Origin: Microcebus murinus
Lineage: Eukaryota > Chordata > Mammalia > Primates > Cheirogaleidae
NCBI RefSeq assembly: GCF_040939455.1
Contig: NC_134116.1
Coordinates: forward strand, 75,347,900-75,411,899
Direction of reading: 5' to 3'
Length of the DNA: 64,000 nt
In this document: positions 34,221-48,799 of the stretch, piece after piece
Position numbering within the stretch: the first letter of the stretch is position 1
Layout of the letters: each line of letters starts with the position of its first letter
Made by a program: the position numbers and the translations under genes
The notes under the pieces: generated by a model
Seen by the model: the letters and a program-made list of their open reading frames with translations, nothing else
Told to the model about the DNA's origin: nothing
Databases searched by the model: none

Positions 34221-36864
34221 TGTACATGTGATTAGCTGTTTTTGAGACAAGTGCTCGGACTTCTTTTCTCTAGATCAGCAACGCCAAGCTTTTGGGTACT
34301 CCTGGTCATTTAAGATGAATTCCATTGAGGCCAATGGCAAAATGTATGTGATTACATGATAGCATTTAAAAACACAATTCAGAATCCTTCAGAATCACCA
34401 GCCCTGCATTTAAATTATGTAAATGTTACAGATTTATTATTTCTCATAGGTCCACTCCAGAGGTATTTTACCATTTTTCTCTACTTCCTGTACCAACATA
34501 AGTAAAGCCTTACTGCTAAGATACAGGACAAAACACAGCACAGAAGCAGCCCTCAGAGACACCTCCCAGCCTCCTAGCTTCAAGCAAAAACAAGCTTCCA
34601 TCCTTTTCAGAATATATTTTAACTTGCAAATAAATGATTATTGTCATTTGGTAGCAATATTCCTCTCCTCTTTGGCAACTGAGAGATACACTCAGCTGCA
34701 CACAAAAAAGGGGAAATTTTCATCTAAAAATAAATGAAACCATGGTAAACAGGCAACTGAATATTCTAAATGCAAAAATCAAGGTAAATTTTCTCTACCC
34801 AACGATCCTGTGTGAATAGAAAATAAGTAATTGTAATAAAGACAGGTATAATAATGAAATTTTTATACCCAGCATGAGATTTTAATATATCTGTCTGAGT
34901 TTTGCTGTAAAATGAATCAACTGTCTAAAGACCTGTCTCTAGGATGGTTTAGAGACATCCTTAAGAAATGTTGCACAAAGAATGAACATTCTCTGTAGCA
35001 AAATTAAACTTTATTTTCACAAGTCCCTTCTCCCTTCTACTGTTTAACACTCTAATGTTAAGCATACCCTCTGGGCAATTTATGTGTTTAATATTGCTCT
35101 TGTAAATAGAGCTGATCAAAACCCACTGCTGTTGGGAATTCTACATAATATTGCAAAGTTCTGAGTTGCATCTAGAGAGTGGGTCCCTGGTGAGACAGAC
35201 AGAATGCCTAGCCCAGCAGGGTTGGCTCTGGCCAATTAGCAAAGGTTGGCCTCTTTCCCTGAGCTAGCCAAGAGCCAAGACCAGAGCATGGCAAGAGACA
35301 TGCACACCTTCAATATTATACTTTGACCCTGAGAAAACAAGATCTGGCTTTATTCCGCCTTTATCCAAAAACCAGATGGGACCCTCCCTGTACAGGGGAA
35401 CTTACCTCTGCCTAATGTTAGGGCATTTTCACGATTGTCTATTTCTAGGTCTGGAGTTTGCAGACAAGATATAAACATGCCTTCAGATGCCTTTTTTGTC
35501 CAGGTAGCTATTGTCAGACTATTCACTCACATCTTAAGCCAACAGGCAGGGTGCTGTGTACAGACTATGGCAGGCATCCATCCTACGGGCCCCTGCTGGA
35601 CTAATGGGAGATGCATTCTAATCCAATGAGCATTAAAATGTGAATTTGTCCCCAGTTATTTGTTTTGAAACACCTGAGATTTCTATAGAATGAAGTCTGA
35701 TAAGCCATGACTGCAAGATGTTTCCTGAATTTGGAGGGAGAAAGGGAGAAATTAGATTATTAAAGATTTCTGATGCAAAATAAAAAAAAAAGCTTAGAAA
35801 GGGTTTCATAAAGGGTGTAGAACTTGAGCTGAGTCTTATAAAAGAAAACTCAGAAATAGAGAGGAGAGAGAAACTGCATCCTGGACAGAAGAATGTTCCA
35901 GGCAATCAGATAGCAACAGCACAAGGCATGTTCAGAGGAGAAGCAGAGAAGTCTGGCTGGAGCAAAGGTTCACATAGGAAAACAGTAGGAGAGAAATTGG
36001 GAAGAGTCAGGCACGCAGCTTTTCCCAGCAGAACCAGCACAGATGGCGTCCACGGGGCAGTGCAAGGTGCTTTCTGAGCTGGCTCTCATTGCACCAGTCT
36101 GTGCCCCTGGCCACAGGTAGTGCTGCCAATCAGCTGAGCTTCTATGTCCTCTAAGGACTCTGCATTATGCCCACTTGTTTTCCTATTATAGGTTTGTGTT
36201 GAGTTTGCTTTTCGGTGCAGCTGTTTGCTTAGAGCATATTCCTCTGTGGCCCTAGACCAAGTGAGCTTTCATGAACTTCTGCCGTGTTTCTGCCTGTTCA
36301 GCTTTCCAAACAAGCTGATGCTACAGCTGATGGCTTCCTCGTTTCTCCCTTTCGGAGAGCCAGGTGTCTTGTTTTCACTGACCTAACACTCACTTTGAAT
36401 CTTTGTGATGACTTTCAAAAACTCTGGCAGTACACTGTCCATTTAGTTAACTGTGAAAGTACAAGGGGAGTATTCGGGAAACACGTAAAAGGCTACTATC
36501 TCCAGGAATATATGCATTTATGCGCTCATCCAGCAAATACATATTCACTGTGGACTGTATTACAGGGTCTGTACCAGACACTCGGGATCCATTAATAAAG
36601 TTCTCCAAAACATGCTAAGCAATAATCAAAACTATTTATCTTATGGATTAAATAATGAAAACGAGCTTGTTATAAGAAGACCTTGCAACAAAACCCAAAA
36701 TAAAGTAAAAGAGGCCAACAGTGAAAAAGCATTACCATCCTTCTCCCTCCCACCTCACCTTCCAACCCCTTTTGTTCAAAATCATCTTTTTTATATCTTT
36801 ATGGGCACATGTGATTTTGGATCTTATAAAACTCTTATGAGCAATATAAGCTATTCATCCAGAT
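34221..36864. other. Non-coding stretch
   Basis: No supported gene or named repeat, apart from A-rich runs near 35780. 'cgctcatccagcaaatacat' near 36522 may be an L2-derived scrap. Confidence 0.4.
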
Positions 36865-37050
36865 CAGGGGTTCTCAACCTTGGCACTAATGATGTTTTTG
36901 AGCCAGAAAACTGGAAGGGACTGTCCCAAGCATCACAGGAGAATGGGCAGCAGGCTTGTCCCTTACCCACTGGATGCTAGTAGCACTTCCCCAGCTGTGA
37001 GAGGCAAAAATGTCTCCAGATATTGCTGAATGTCCCCGGGACAGGGGGCA
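36865..37050 (+). mobile_element. MER58-like hAT nonautonomous element
   Basis: It begins 'caggggttctcaaccttggc', then 'ctggatgctagtagcacttc', 'gcaaaaatgtctccagatat' and 'tgctgaatgtccccgggaca', which is the layout of a common mammalian hAT-type element. The family name is from memory. The right terminus is decayed. Confidence 0.7.
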
Positions 37051-37081
37051 AAATCATCTCAGGATGAGATCTAGACCATTG

Positions 37082-38170
37082 AGGCCCAAAATATGCTCTC
37101 ATCAAAAGCAGAGGGATTGGTGGGGAAGGAGGTGGGGCTAGAATTTAAAAAACACCAAAAAGAAAAAAAGCTCAAGTGATATTATCTTTATGGATTACCA
37201 TTTTACTAACATCAGGAGGGAGGGCTGAGCCTGGCGCAGGCAGAGAGCCCAAGTAAAAGCCAGTCTGCCGTGGTGAGGGGGCACAGGGACTCCCCTCCCT
37301 CCCACTCTCCTCCCAAGGCTGAGCTCTGCAGACCATGGACGCCAGGGCCTCAGCTATACAAGGTCCAGCTAGCATTGGAAAGTGTAACTCCCAGGTGGCA
37401 CCAGTCTTCAGGGCTGTTGCAAGGTTTCCTCTGACAATGCAGGAGATTTAGACCAGCCAGGAGATGGGCCAGGTGGGTGTTGAAAAAGCCAAGAATGGAA
37501 GAAAGTCTGGGAAGATGCTAACAAGAGTCACAGGCAGAGGGACTGGACCATGTATGGAAGGAAATGAGGCCTCCCTGCAAAACCACCCTGCCAACTCCTT
37601 ATCAATTGCCAGAGCAGTGATGAGACAGAAGACACAGTGGAAATTGTAGACAAGGGGAAAAGTTAAAACATCAAAAGAAGTCTCAAAAATGTCAAAACTT
37701 TTCCTTAGTGTCTTCTAAACTCTAATCTAGGTCTGATATAGCCCCCACCCCCAGCATCTCTCTTGGGCTCATCCTTCCTTTTCCTTTGGACCACTCACCC
37801 TCCCTCTTAGCAACAAACTCAAAGTTGGAGCTCCCATGACCCCTTGTCCCTCTCTCTGAAAGGCCAAAAAGCTTGACCTTCCTTCTCTTTTGCACTAGAG
37901 CCAACAAGAATAAAGGACATGAGACAACTCAAGTGATACTGACTTTATTAGCAGAAACTCTAAATCATTCATGCCTATTTCAATATCTCCTGGCTTTACA
38001 AATAAAGTTACTCTAGGTGATTCTCTGGCAGGCTTCTCCCACCCTCGTAAACACAGCGCAGTGCAGTGGCTCACGCAGGATCTAACAAGGACACGAGCTC
38101 TTCCACACCATCCCCATCTTAAACTAGGAGGACCACAATCCACAAACCCAGCCCTCTGTGCTTCACCCAG
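37082..38170. other. Non-coding stretch
   Basis: No recognisable gene or element. Opposed short frames only. Confidence 0.4.
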
Positions 38171-38179
38171 GGAATCTTC

Positions 38180-38330
38180 ATTCACTCACCAAATATTTAC
38201 AGAGCCCCCTTATGTGTGAGGCGCTTTGCCAAGTTGTAGTGGGAGCATATAAGACATGGACCATGCCACTGAGGACGCAAGTGCCCAGTAAGGAAACAAT
38301 GTGTGTTCGTAAATAACTATAGCATAAAAT
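38180..38330 (-). repeat. L2 LINE 3' end, antisense
   Basis: 'cactcaccaaatatttacag', 'agcccccttatgtgtgaggc' and 'gctttgccaagttgtagtgg' are the reverse complement of the L2 3' terminus. Confidence 0.65.
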
Positions 38331-39204
38331 AGAGGGAACCGTGAGGTATGGGGGATTGCTATGGAGCTAGGAGAAATGAGCCAGTTTCCTACCTACCATT
38401 TTTGTTATTTCTGCCTTCGAGGGGGAAAATGGGTCTTGATACTCTTTTGCTGTCAAGATTCACTGGTTTTGTTAAGCATGCATTTTGTTTGCTGAATGCA
38501 TAACAAGAACTGCTTCTACATAAAGCGGAAGAAAACATGAGCTCTTCTGACAAGCAGTCTATTAAAAATGCACTGTAAGTGGCATATTATTTGCACATTT
38601 GTAATAGTCTGTGAAGAGTAACCTGCCCAGATAATTTAATTTCTCCTAAAGAGGAGAGAAGAAACCAGAACTAAAATATTTAAAGGACACATACAGCTTT
38701 TGACTTGATGGACTCAGAAGTGTATCTGTACGTCCTGGTGGATGCTAAAACGCTCAAGTGAACTGAAGTGCATCTTAGAATTTATAATTAGTCTTCGACT
38801 TGCAATATAATTCTTTTATATATTTTAGTTACACAGAGAATGCCTATTTCTTTAAGTTAAACTCAGAAGACAAAGCTGCCCTGGACTGTAGATCTCAAAG
38901 ATTTAGTGTAGATTCCCCCATGGTCTCTCACGTGGCTTCCATATTTAAGAATGGCGGTTCATTGACAAACTAGTTCAGAACAGTGCAGTCATGTAAATGC
39001 CTAACACGCTCCACAGTGCCAAATCGTAACTCAAGCACCTCTACCTCCTTACAGGACATTGTTTAATATGCCCTATTCTGAAAGAGGAGGAAAAACACCC
39101 TACTTTAAAAAAAAAAAAAAAAAAAAAAAGCAGTAAGTTAGGAAGTCTAGTAATGTCAACTTATTAAAGGAGAATGTTAACTATGCCTTCACGCAGAAGA
39201 GAAA
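38331..39204. other. Non-coding stretch with a poly(A) run
   Basis: No gene recognised. A run of about 23 adenines ends at 39129 with no SINE body upstream. Confidence 0.4.
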
Positions 39205-39410
39205 AGCTACATTTATTTTGTGCCAGGCACCGTTACAATATTGGGTATTCTCCTTTGTCATGTCATTGAATCCTTGCGGAGCTACGAGCCAGGCCCCATC
39301 CCATTTTAAGATAAGGAACTGTAATGTAAGTAAGGTCACACACTGAAAAATGCAAGAGCCACGATACAACCCAGAGATCCACCAAATTCCCATTGTCCTT
39401 CCTCATGGCT
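39205..39410 (+). repeat. MIR SINE
   Basis: A fairly complete MIR in forward orientation: 'tttgtgccaggcaccgttac', 'catgtcattgaatccttgcg', 'attttaagataaggaactgt', 'gtaaggtcacacactgaaaa' and 'acgatacaacccagagatcc'. Confidence 0.8.
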
Positions 39411-39474
39411 TGCTTACAGACCGTGTACTGTCTCATGCTGAGCGACACGGATAATAGGTTGTCTAGGTAAAAAT

Positions 39475-39502
<28 letters not shown>
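39475..39502. repeat. (AC)n microsatellite
   Basis: A perfect AC run of about 14 units. Confidence 0.95.
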
Positions 39503-39505
<3 letters not shown>

Positions 39506-39749
39506 CATAGAGACCACCTTTATCAGGGACTTCTACCACAAAGCCAGTCCTTCCGTTGAGTAAGTTACACACCAACGTGAATAAGGAATTTTTTCCTTCC
39601 AGATTCTTAAATGAAGTGTCGTTTTGATCTCCTACTACGTCTCTGTGCTGTTGAATAAGAGAAAAGCTATTTATAAATCTTCTTGTTTTCCTCCAATTGA
39701 GATGAAAGAAGGACTCTACTTCCTACAGTTCCTAAAAGTTGCGAAATTG

Positions 39750-39885
39750 CTTCGTTCATTCTAGAAACATTTACTGAGCACCCAATATGTATTAATATTA
39801 GGCATTCATCGATCAAAAGCGCCAGGAGAACAGCAGACAAAACCCCTGTCCTTGTGAAGTTCACTTTCAAGCAATGAGCGGGACC
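39750..39885 (-). repeat. L2 LINE 3' end, antisense
   Basis: 'ctagaaacatttactgagca', 'cccaatatgtattaatatta', 'acagcagacaaaacccctgt' and 'ccttgtgaagttcactttca' follow the reverse complement of the L2 3' end in order. Confidence 0.7.
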
Positions 39886-40044
39886 TACAAGAACAAGACT
39901 GGAAAGTGCAGCAGGCCCCGCCTCCCTCCCCATGTGCCAAGGCTGCTCCCGAGCCACGTGGGGTCAACGACTACTTCTGAAAAGGCTATTCTTCCTCTCC
40001 GAGTATCTGGAAGGAATATCCTCATATTAGCAGCTGAACGTTAC

Positions 40045-40061
40045 ATACACACACACACACA
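40045..40061. repeat. (AC)n microsatellite, short
   Basis: About eight AC units after 'cgttacat'. Confidence 0.85.
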
Positions 40062-42197
40062 GTATTTTAAAAATCGGGACACAAATTACAATGAATAACA
40101 ACTACATAAATATGGTGAAGAATTAAATATAAAATCCCTTTTGGGCAAAAGCACATTTCAAAAAGCCATTTTTAAAAAAAGTCCATTTAATTCATTTTCC
40201 TAGCATTAGACAGAACCAAACTGAACCTTCAAAAGAAGAACTGTAAAGGCGTCTCTACCTGATCTCCCTATGCAAAGTCCCTGGCTTCTGCCCCGGAAAT
40301 CACTGCCAGGCGGCGGTAGTGGCGGTGGCATTGGCTCAGGTTCTCAGGGCGTCTACAAGGACGGGGGGAGAATCCACATTGTACTAAAAAAATGTGCCGG
40401 CTGAAGCACTAACTCACACAACACTTGAATAATAACCCATTCTTTCTGAATTCTTCTGGAATGTCTGTGATAATTTCAAATATGATGAACTCCTTTGACA
40501 TAATACGAGTATCACGGGGGAACTTTCCCAGGATCCTCATTGTAACTCATCATTAACTGGACGCGTGTTCAAATATTACACGGTTGGTTCCCTGCTATCT
40601 CTCCTAATAGCAGGAGGGAAGTCATTTCGTTTGCCTACTGGCATGCTTACCCACTTAACTGCCAAAGCTGACCCCGTGCCAGCTGGACCCACCCCCCATG
40701 TGTGTGCCCCGATGACCTAGTTTAATAAAATCTGGCCTCATGTCAGAATACAGGTTTAATTCCCCACTACAGCAGCTAGATAATAACGCATGCAAGACAG
40801 CAGTACACAGAGAGTGGCACAGTCTTAGGCGTCATTTAAAAATGGACGGCAAAGAAGCTTATATGGTTTCTATCATCTTAACGGAATTGCCCGTGCGACG
40901 TTTGTTGAATCTGCCTCCCCTTCCCCCCAACAACCAATATCCCAAACGTCTGGGCTCTGGATCTATGGATTTAAATATTAAAATAGGTCTTTTGGTCTTT
41001 TCTTCTCTTGTATTTTCTGCCTAAGAAAAACGGTGGGTTAGGGAAGAGATTAATCTCACCCTCCCTGAAAAAAAAAAAGACTCTGAGACCCTAATTGATT
41101 CTTAAGCATAATTTTAAAGGAGAAAATAAGATATGCACACTACTGGGTTGCTTCACATTCTCTAAATCTGAGGATATTTCAGCCATCTAGATATTTCAGA
41201 ATCAGAGGACCTTCTCTGGTAGAAAAATTATGTAGAGCCTTTAAAAGTCTCTAAGGTCTCTGGGAAACACATAAATTGTAACCAATAATTCCCCCATGTA
41301 TCTCATTTATGTGGCACAAAATTTATTTCTAAGACTCCTCTGGCCTTGTTCAGCCGGTACCCTCTAATGAAAGAATTAACCGCTCAATTTTAAAGCAAGT
41401 TGTGAGGGATGCGACAGGCTGGTCTCAAACGCCTAGACTCTGAGAAATGAAAAAGACCTTTAAGAGCAGAGCCAGTCCGAGTCCAAGGAGGCAGGGAAGC
41501 CCAGTGGTGACCGGCACGTCTGGCTGCCACCCTAGCTCCAGCCTTCCCCTCTCAGAGCTACACCATGAGGCCCGATCGCAGGGTGCTGCAAGGAGCAAAG
41601 GAGACGATGAGCGTTCCAGGCACAGCCCTGAACAAGAGCACTCACTAGCTGTCATCGGCAGCTGCAAGCTGCCAGGTCATTCTGTTCCATTAAGTACGCA
41701 TTAAGCGCATGATGGCATGCCCCTAATCCAAAAGCCTCCATCGCAGGATAACCCACCAACTTCCCTCTTTAAAACGCTACTCGACGTCTAAATCCCTCTT
41801 GCTGCAGAGTACGTACATCTTTACATAATCACCATCAAGGGTCTCTTCTTAAAAATAATCAGGACAATTATTTGAACCATACAGTGATAAAATATTTCAA
41901 TCCAAAAATTATGAAGATTCATGACGGTGAGAACACCAGATCATCGTCCAACCTATAATTCTGTTTCATTTTAACATTCCTTAAGCGGGTGCTTTCACAC
42001 ATATCCCCTCGATGTTTTCTAATAGCAAATATCATTCTCTCTACTGAAAGGTAAGGAAAAATGAAACAAAATTATGAGCTCAATATCACAGGTGCCAAAC
42101 ATCAGATCCAAAATGTCTTTATATTCTCTTTCTCTGACATCCCCAAGGCAAAAAAAACAAACAAAAACAACCATCAGACATCATATCCACAGAGCAA
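40062..42197. other. Non-coding stretch
   Basis: Mostly unique-looking sequence. Opposed frames at 41425-41704 overlap on both strands and show no domain. No exon could be supported. Confidence 0.4.
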
Positions 42198-42514
<317 letters not shown>

Positions 42515-42620
42515 CTATAAATCAGCTACACAACTATCTGTGGGGAAAATTGATTAATATAGGCCTTCCTTATCATCTTCCTATCTGTCCCCTTTTCCTT
42601 CTGCCTTCCCCACTCACTAC

Positions 42621-42655
42621 AAAAAAAAACAAAAAAAAAAAAACAAAAAAAAAAA
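42621..42655. repeat. A-rich simple repeat (A)nC
   Basis: Runs of adenine interrupted by single cytosines. No element body adjoins it. Confidence 0.85.
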
Positions 42656-43051
42656 CTACATCATTTCTTTCTTTAAAACATAGATCATTTGTGTGTTCGG
42701 TGGGGAAGGGGGTGGAGGTTTTGAATGTCAGTAACGCCAGGGCCTTTTGCCCTACATCTCATAAATGGGTTTCTTACTTGGTCATGTTTCTATGCTTCTG
42801 TATTCAGAGTTTCAAATCCCCCTGTCCCCCGGGGTGTAACACATCATTTATCCATGATACAATAAGAAAACAGCCTTCCCATCCCACAAACAGGCGGCCC
42901 CTTGAATTTACTTCTGGTCCATTCTGTGCCCAGCACCCAAGAAAGCGAAAATTTTTCTTAGGCCATACACTTTTGTGTCTGGGGCCTGGCATCTTTTCCA
43001 CCTGCCACTTCTTCCTTCTCATGAGCCCTCAGTGCCACAGTAGCTGCTGCC

Positions 43052-43166
43052 CACCCTCCTCCATGGCCACCCATCCATCTCCGCCACACCACCATCCTCA
43101 CCACCACCTCCCCCACCTCCACCCATGGCTCCAGCCCCTGTGGCCACCACTGCCGCCACCCAGCCA
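43052..43166. repeat. CCA/CCT-rich low-complexity tract
   Basis: Strongly C-rich sequence with irregular CCA, CCAC and CCTCC units, such as 'ccaccatcctcaccaccacc'. It produces a His/Pro-rich end to the 220-codon frame at 42550-43212, which starts in unique sequence, crosses an A-rich tract and is not credible as a gene. Confidence 0.75.
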
Positions 43167-43212
43167 CAGTGTGGCAGGTCTTCTTCCCTATCTGTTCTTA
43201 TTTCCTCAATAA

Positions 43213-45986
43213 CTTTTCAATCGCTGGTCACACGCTCCACTGGCAGCCCTATATAAGGTCCCACAGTGTTTCTGCAGCCCCCCTTACCCTGTATTTGCAA
43301 ACACCACCTACGAAATGCACATTAACATCAACATCATCGCTTTTTTGTTTCATCAGAAAATTAATTACAAAAATTTGTAAGTGACGAAGAGCCATCCATT
43401 ACAAATGTGCTCAACATTCTGAAAGCAACTTCCTTTATGGAGGAAAAAAAGTCCAAATTTAAGTAGTCTTTAAGAACAAGAACATCACACGGGTAGCAGT
43501 CTACACAATAAAGCTTACTTTATTAAAGTGTGGGGAAGTCTGAAAGTACACACTATATTAAAACTCCATGGCAGAAACTCAGTCGTAGATTTGGTTTAAA
43601 ACCCAGTTTAGGTTTTTCTTTCCTAGTTATACCCCTAGAAAGCTCAGGCAACCCCTTTGAGGTCCCGAACCTCTAACTACTATGCATGTGATAAGTTTCT
43701 TTCAAGCCACTCAAGTTTCTAATCAAAGCCATACTTCAAACTCTTGCTTCTCTTCTCTGTCCCTTAGGAACAGACCTTAATAAAAAAGTACACTAGAAGC
43801 CCAGACCTCACTGGTAAGCAGTATATCCCTGTAACAAAACTGCACTTGTGCCCCCAACATATACTGAAAAAAATTTTTAAAGCCTCCCTTCCTTAGAGTC
43901 TATCCCAGCAAAGCAGAGCCAGCCTGCAGGTTGTTCAGGCTGTGCACTGCACAAGAGCACCACACTCAAGGGGGTACCAGTCTCATCGTGAGCATCTCCA
44001 TAAGTTCGAAAATTGTTTTTATTTTTATTAAAACTTGGATGATTTGAAGATGACTAATTTGATTATTTATATTACAATTTTTCCAGCACATGGCAATAAA
44101 GAGTCTTATTCTAAAAATTGTATAGTTCAACAGTTTTCCATCAGATGGAAGTAAAATGTCTTATGGAAGTAGTGCCTTTGTCTAATTTGCACAAAGTGCC
44201 ATATGGGCTAGCAGCAGCCCTCGGAAAAGCTCTCAAATGTTTTAAACTTTCTGTGGTCTTGGCTGTTCACTAAAGCTTCTGCTCTAGTTTAATAGACTCC
44301 ATTTGCACTGCATTAACTTTTCTTCTCCCAATCTGGTCTTTTTCTCTCAGTAACTTTAGTTTTCAAGGACATGCCCAACCTAAAGCAAGCCCCCAAATAC
44401 TACTGCATCCTCTCATCCTATGTCCGTCCATTGATGTCACAAAATACATGTTAAAAATAACATGATAACCTTTTGTCACTTAATTACCACTAAGAAAGAG
44501 GTGTCCATTATATTAATAGACACACTCTGCAAACTTAACATCATTAACAAAATACGTTGCTTGAACTTGAGTCTCAGTCAATATTTGAATATATTCCTCA
44601 CATCTTAAAAAAAGCGAAATTAAATTAAGCTTTCCTATGAGAATTCATTTTCATTGACTTGTTTCCTTGATAGTATCATTTACAAAAAAACTACCGTCAG
44701 CTATTTACTTTGAGTACCAGGAAATATTAAACAACATTTGACAGGCAATTTCAGCCCCAAGTCAAATGGAATAATAAATCAGGTAGAAATCCACATAAAC
44801 TCACCCTGACCCCCAGAAAACAAGTTTTACTGCCATGAGTGACAATTTGCTCTAGTAGACAATCCAGCCATGGAAACCTTAAAAAGAAAATGATATAGGA
44901 AAATTTAGACGAAAAGAGAAAGGTTCAGGAAAGCATAAACAGTAACTCCATTATAAGTCTTCTCACAGAAAAATAAAGTTAGTTCAGGAGTCCTTGAATC
45001 TATAACGTCTTCATAATTGGAGCTGCTTCATAAACCCACCATTTTTCCATTGGCTGAGTCTAGGATTTTAGAGATATTATTACTTAATCTTATTTTCAGA
45101 TTAATCCTCAGTGGATTACTGCTATTTTCTTTCTATATTAATCCCTCAAGTAGTTAATGATCTGAAAATTGATTCTTAAATACACCATATAAATGAAGTA
45201 TCTTAAGGACTTAAGACATAGCTTTAGTCAGGGGAATAATACCTCTGATACATGAGTAATCATGTCCACTTTGTAGATATTAATTTTCTTATACTGCACC
45301 AAATTTATACTCTGTCATGATTCTTACTTTCTTCTAATTCAGAAGAAACTTAAAAACGAGAGGAATTACGAATCCTACAATATTAACAACATTAATATTA
45401 ATTGAGTCCCTAAGAAAACTTTGTTTCCAAAAACTCAGCAAATTATTTTCTTTTCCAAATTGTCCAACAGGAAGATTAGTTGTTAGATTAGATTAGATTA
45501 GAAAAAAGGCAAATTTTCCTCCCAAATGCCACTGGTCTAGATACCACAGAATGCTTGCTATTGTTAAGTTGAGTTATACAAAATTGCTGATATTAAATCC
45601 TTTTTTATCTACAAAAATGGCAATTTCATAGCTTTTCCAAACAAGAAAATAGACAGGATTGAAAAACCCAGTGATTATGAAACAATTAAATTTTCAAAAC
45701 GGCCTACCGCTCAACATATCAGTTTTCTGAGCAGCGTGAACGGTGTGGGTATCATTAACTGTTCCCATGCCAACTTTTCATCAACGGCACCTGAGAGATA
45801 AGAGATGCATGACCTCTAGCACTTGGAAGGGTTTACATGTATCTTTTCCATTCTTTCTTCCCACCCAGTTCCTACTGACATCGCATTCCCTCTCAGCTTC
45901 CGCCTTGCAACGTAAGAATCTTCTCCGACAGCATAGATGTGGCAGAGAGGAAAGCTGAGGGCCGGAAGGGGAAAAGGTGACAGTGA
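43213..45986. other. Long AT-rich non-coding stretch
   Basis: No gene or named repeat recognised. A short (TTAGA)n run of about four units sits at 45482-45501. Confidence 0.4.
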
Positions 45987-46001
45987 GAATGCTGATCTCT
46001 A

Positions 46002-46350
<349 letters not shown>

Positions 46351-46610
46351 GAATGCCGATCTCTAAGAAGGGGAGGCAAAAGGGAAAGCACGCCAGAGCA
46401 AGTGTGCAACACCATGCAGGTGTGGATGGGTGCAGGAGGCAGGTGCCAAGGAGGCGCCAACAAGGGCTACCTGCTAATCCAGGACTCGCATGGCGGGGAG
46501 CAGCCCACTGCACTGAGGAAATTAAGCAGGTCCATGCCCCGTCCAGATGCGATGAAGGGAACTTTCAGTTCTATCTAACAATAAGTTTAGTAACCCATCT
46601 CTCCTAGGAC

Positions 46611-46672
46611 CCACCACAACCACTCCCACCAGCACCACAAACAGTATCACCACCACCCCCACCATCAATGTA
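46611..46672. repeat. (CCA)n-rich low-complexity tract
   Basis: Irregular CCA/ACC units of about 60 bp. No gene context. Confidence 0.7.
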
Positions 46673-47212
46673 ATTCGAGGCATGCACAAGACCACTGGAA
46701 CTAAACTCCAGAATCCAGGCCATGTGGGTACCCCAGGTAGAGGAAATTTACATGTTCACAAAATGTGTTTTCTCCTGAGGAGTAGGAAAGGGTTTAAATA
46801 ATTTTTCCTCCCACCAGGAGACCCATTAAATCAGCAGCCTCCCATAAATTGTTTTGGTTTATTTTTCACATGAAAGAGCAGCCAGTTGCAAAATAAATTT
46901 TTTATCTCTTTTTAGGACCATCCATTCTATTTCTCATTCCCTATTTTTTAAATTAATTTTGCGAGGATAAGATGCAGGATCAAAATTAGCATTACGAATA
47001 TGAGGAGTGGTGACAAAGTCCAAGCTGATGTGCTAGGTGAAATCCATTATTTTGTTCATATCCAATTAGAACTTTAAAACAACGTAAGATCATAAAAGAA
47101 AATGCAAGCAGAGTAAATCCAACATTCTGAGGCACTCTGTGTTGCTCCAATAGTGACTTTCCCTTAAAACAGATATTTTGATCTGCTATGGATCACTATA
47201 ATATTGAAGGCA
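46673..47212. other. Non-coding stretch
   Basis: Nothing recognised between the CCA-rich tract and the next Alu. Confidence 0.4.
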
Positions 47213-47546
<334 letters not shown>

Positions 47547-47839
47547 TTAAAGGTAAATCCATCAATGATGGCAACAGGTGAATGACAGCACTAACAGTAA
47601 CAAAAAAAGAAAATCATTATTATTTATACTGTGTATGGCCACAGATGAAGAGCTGCTGCAAATAGAACAGCCTCAAATTAATAGACCTGTTGGAACTACA
47701 CGTTGTGACAGGAGAGTTAGGAAGTGAGTCCATGTTATTAAAGAGATAAAGTAAGAGTATGAACAAAATTAAGGTGTGCTGGCTAAAGTCTGTGGAGACA
47801 ATACATACATGTGTAGAAGCCGTCAGGTACCAACTAAAT

Positions 47840-48208
47840 CTGTGGTCACCAACCCCCAGGCCACAGACTGGTACTGGGCCACGGCCTGTTGGGAACCTGG
47901 TGGCACGGCAGGAGGTGAGTGGTGGGTGAGTAAACAAAGCTTCATCTGTATTTACAGTCTCTCCCCCATCACTCACATCACTGCCAGAGCTCTGCCTCCT
48001 GTCAGATCAGCGGGGCATTAGATTCTGCATTATGGTGAGTTGTCTAATTATCTCATTATATATTACAATGTAACAGTAATAGAAATAAAGTGCACAATAA
48101 ATGTAATGCACTTGAATCACCCCGAAACCATTACCCCCTACCCTGGTCCACAGAAATATTGTCTTCCATGAAACCAGTCCCTGGTGTCAAAAACATTGGG
48201 GACCACTG
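47840..48208 (-). mobile_element. MER1-like hAT-Charlie element with 8-bp target duplication
   Basis: It starts 'ctgtggtcaccaacccccag' and ends 'aaaaacattggggaccactg', with near-complementary termini (CAGTGGTCCCCAA type). The inside reads 'gcaggaggtgagtggtgggt', 'agcttcatctgtatttacag' and 'tattacaatgtaacagtaat', the same family as 9724-10072. The flanks aactaaat (47832-47839) and agctaaat (48209-48216) form an 8-bp duplication with one mismatch, as expected for a hAT insertion. Confidence 0.85.
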
Positions 48209-48619
48209 AGCTAAATGATGCCACTCTGTGAAGAGCCAGAGGCCACCTAAGAATCAACTGATCAACCTCAAACAGAGGAGTCCTAGGCTACTAGTAATTA
48301 CCACTGCCACCAGAGCAGGGTCACAGACCACGAGCCAGGCAAAAGAACATGGAAGCTAAGGAAAGGGACTCTCCACATGAGTGTGCAAACCCAAAACAAG
48401 TGGCTACATAACAGTCGCTGCAGGAATTTGTTAGACACAGAGCTGCCTGGGCACCACCCTGAGGCTGACTGTTATGCGTGAAGAATTTACATTCTTGGAA
48501 GCTGTCACTGGATACTGCTAGGAGCACGGCCCCATGGGAGGACCAGTGCCAGGGGAGTAGATGGAAACCACCAGGGAAGCAGTCTCTCAATTCACCAAGA
48601 CTCTGAACTTGACTCTCAG

Positions 48620-48765
48620 GCCTGTCATATACTCCAGTCCACTTACTCTTCACAGCAGCCCTCTGAGATTTCAATCTCCCAGTTTTGAAGAAGAGACTGA
48701 GGGTGTGCATCTGAAAGGTGAATGACTTCCCCAAGATGCTAAGACAAGAAAGGACAAATCCCACC
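48620..48765 (+). repeat. MIR SINE fragment
   Basis: 'actcttcacagcagccctct', 'cccagttttgaagaagagac' and 'tgaatgacttccccaagatg' match the MIR core in sense. Confidence 0.65.
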
Positions 48766-48799
48766 TCATGACTTGTTGAAGCTCTTCTCTGAGCGCCCA

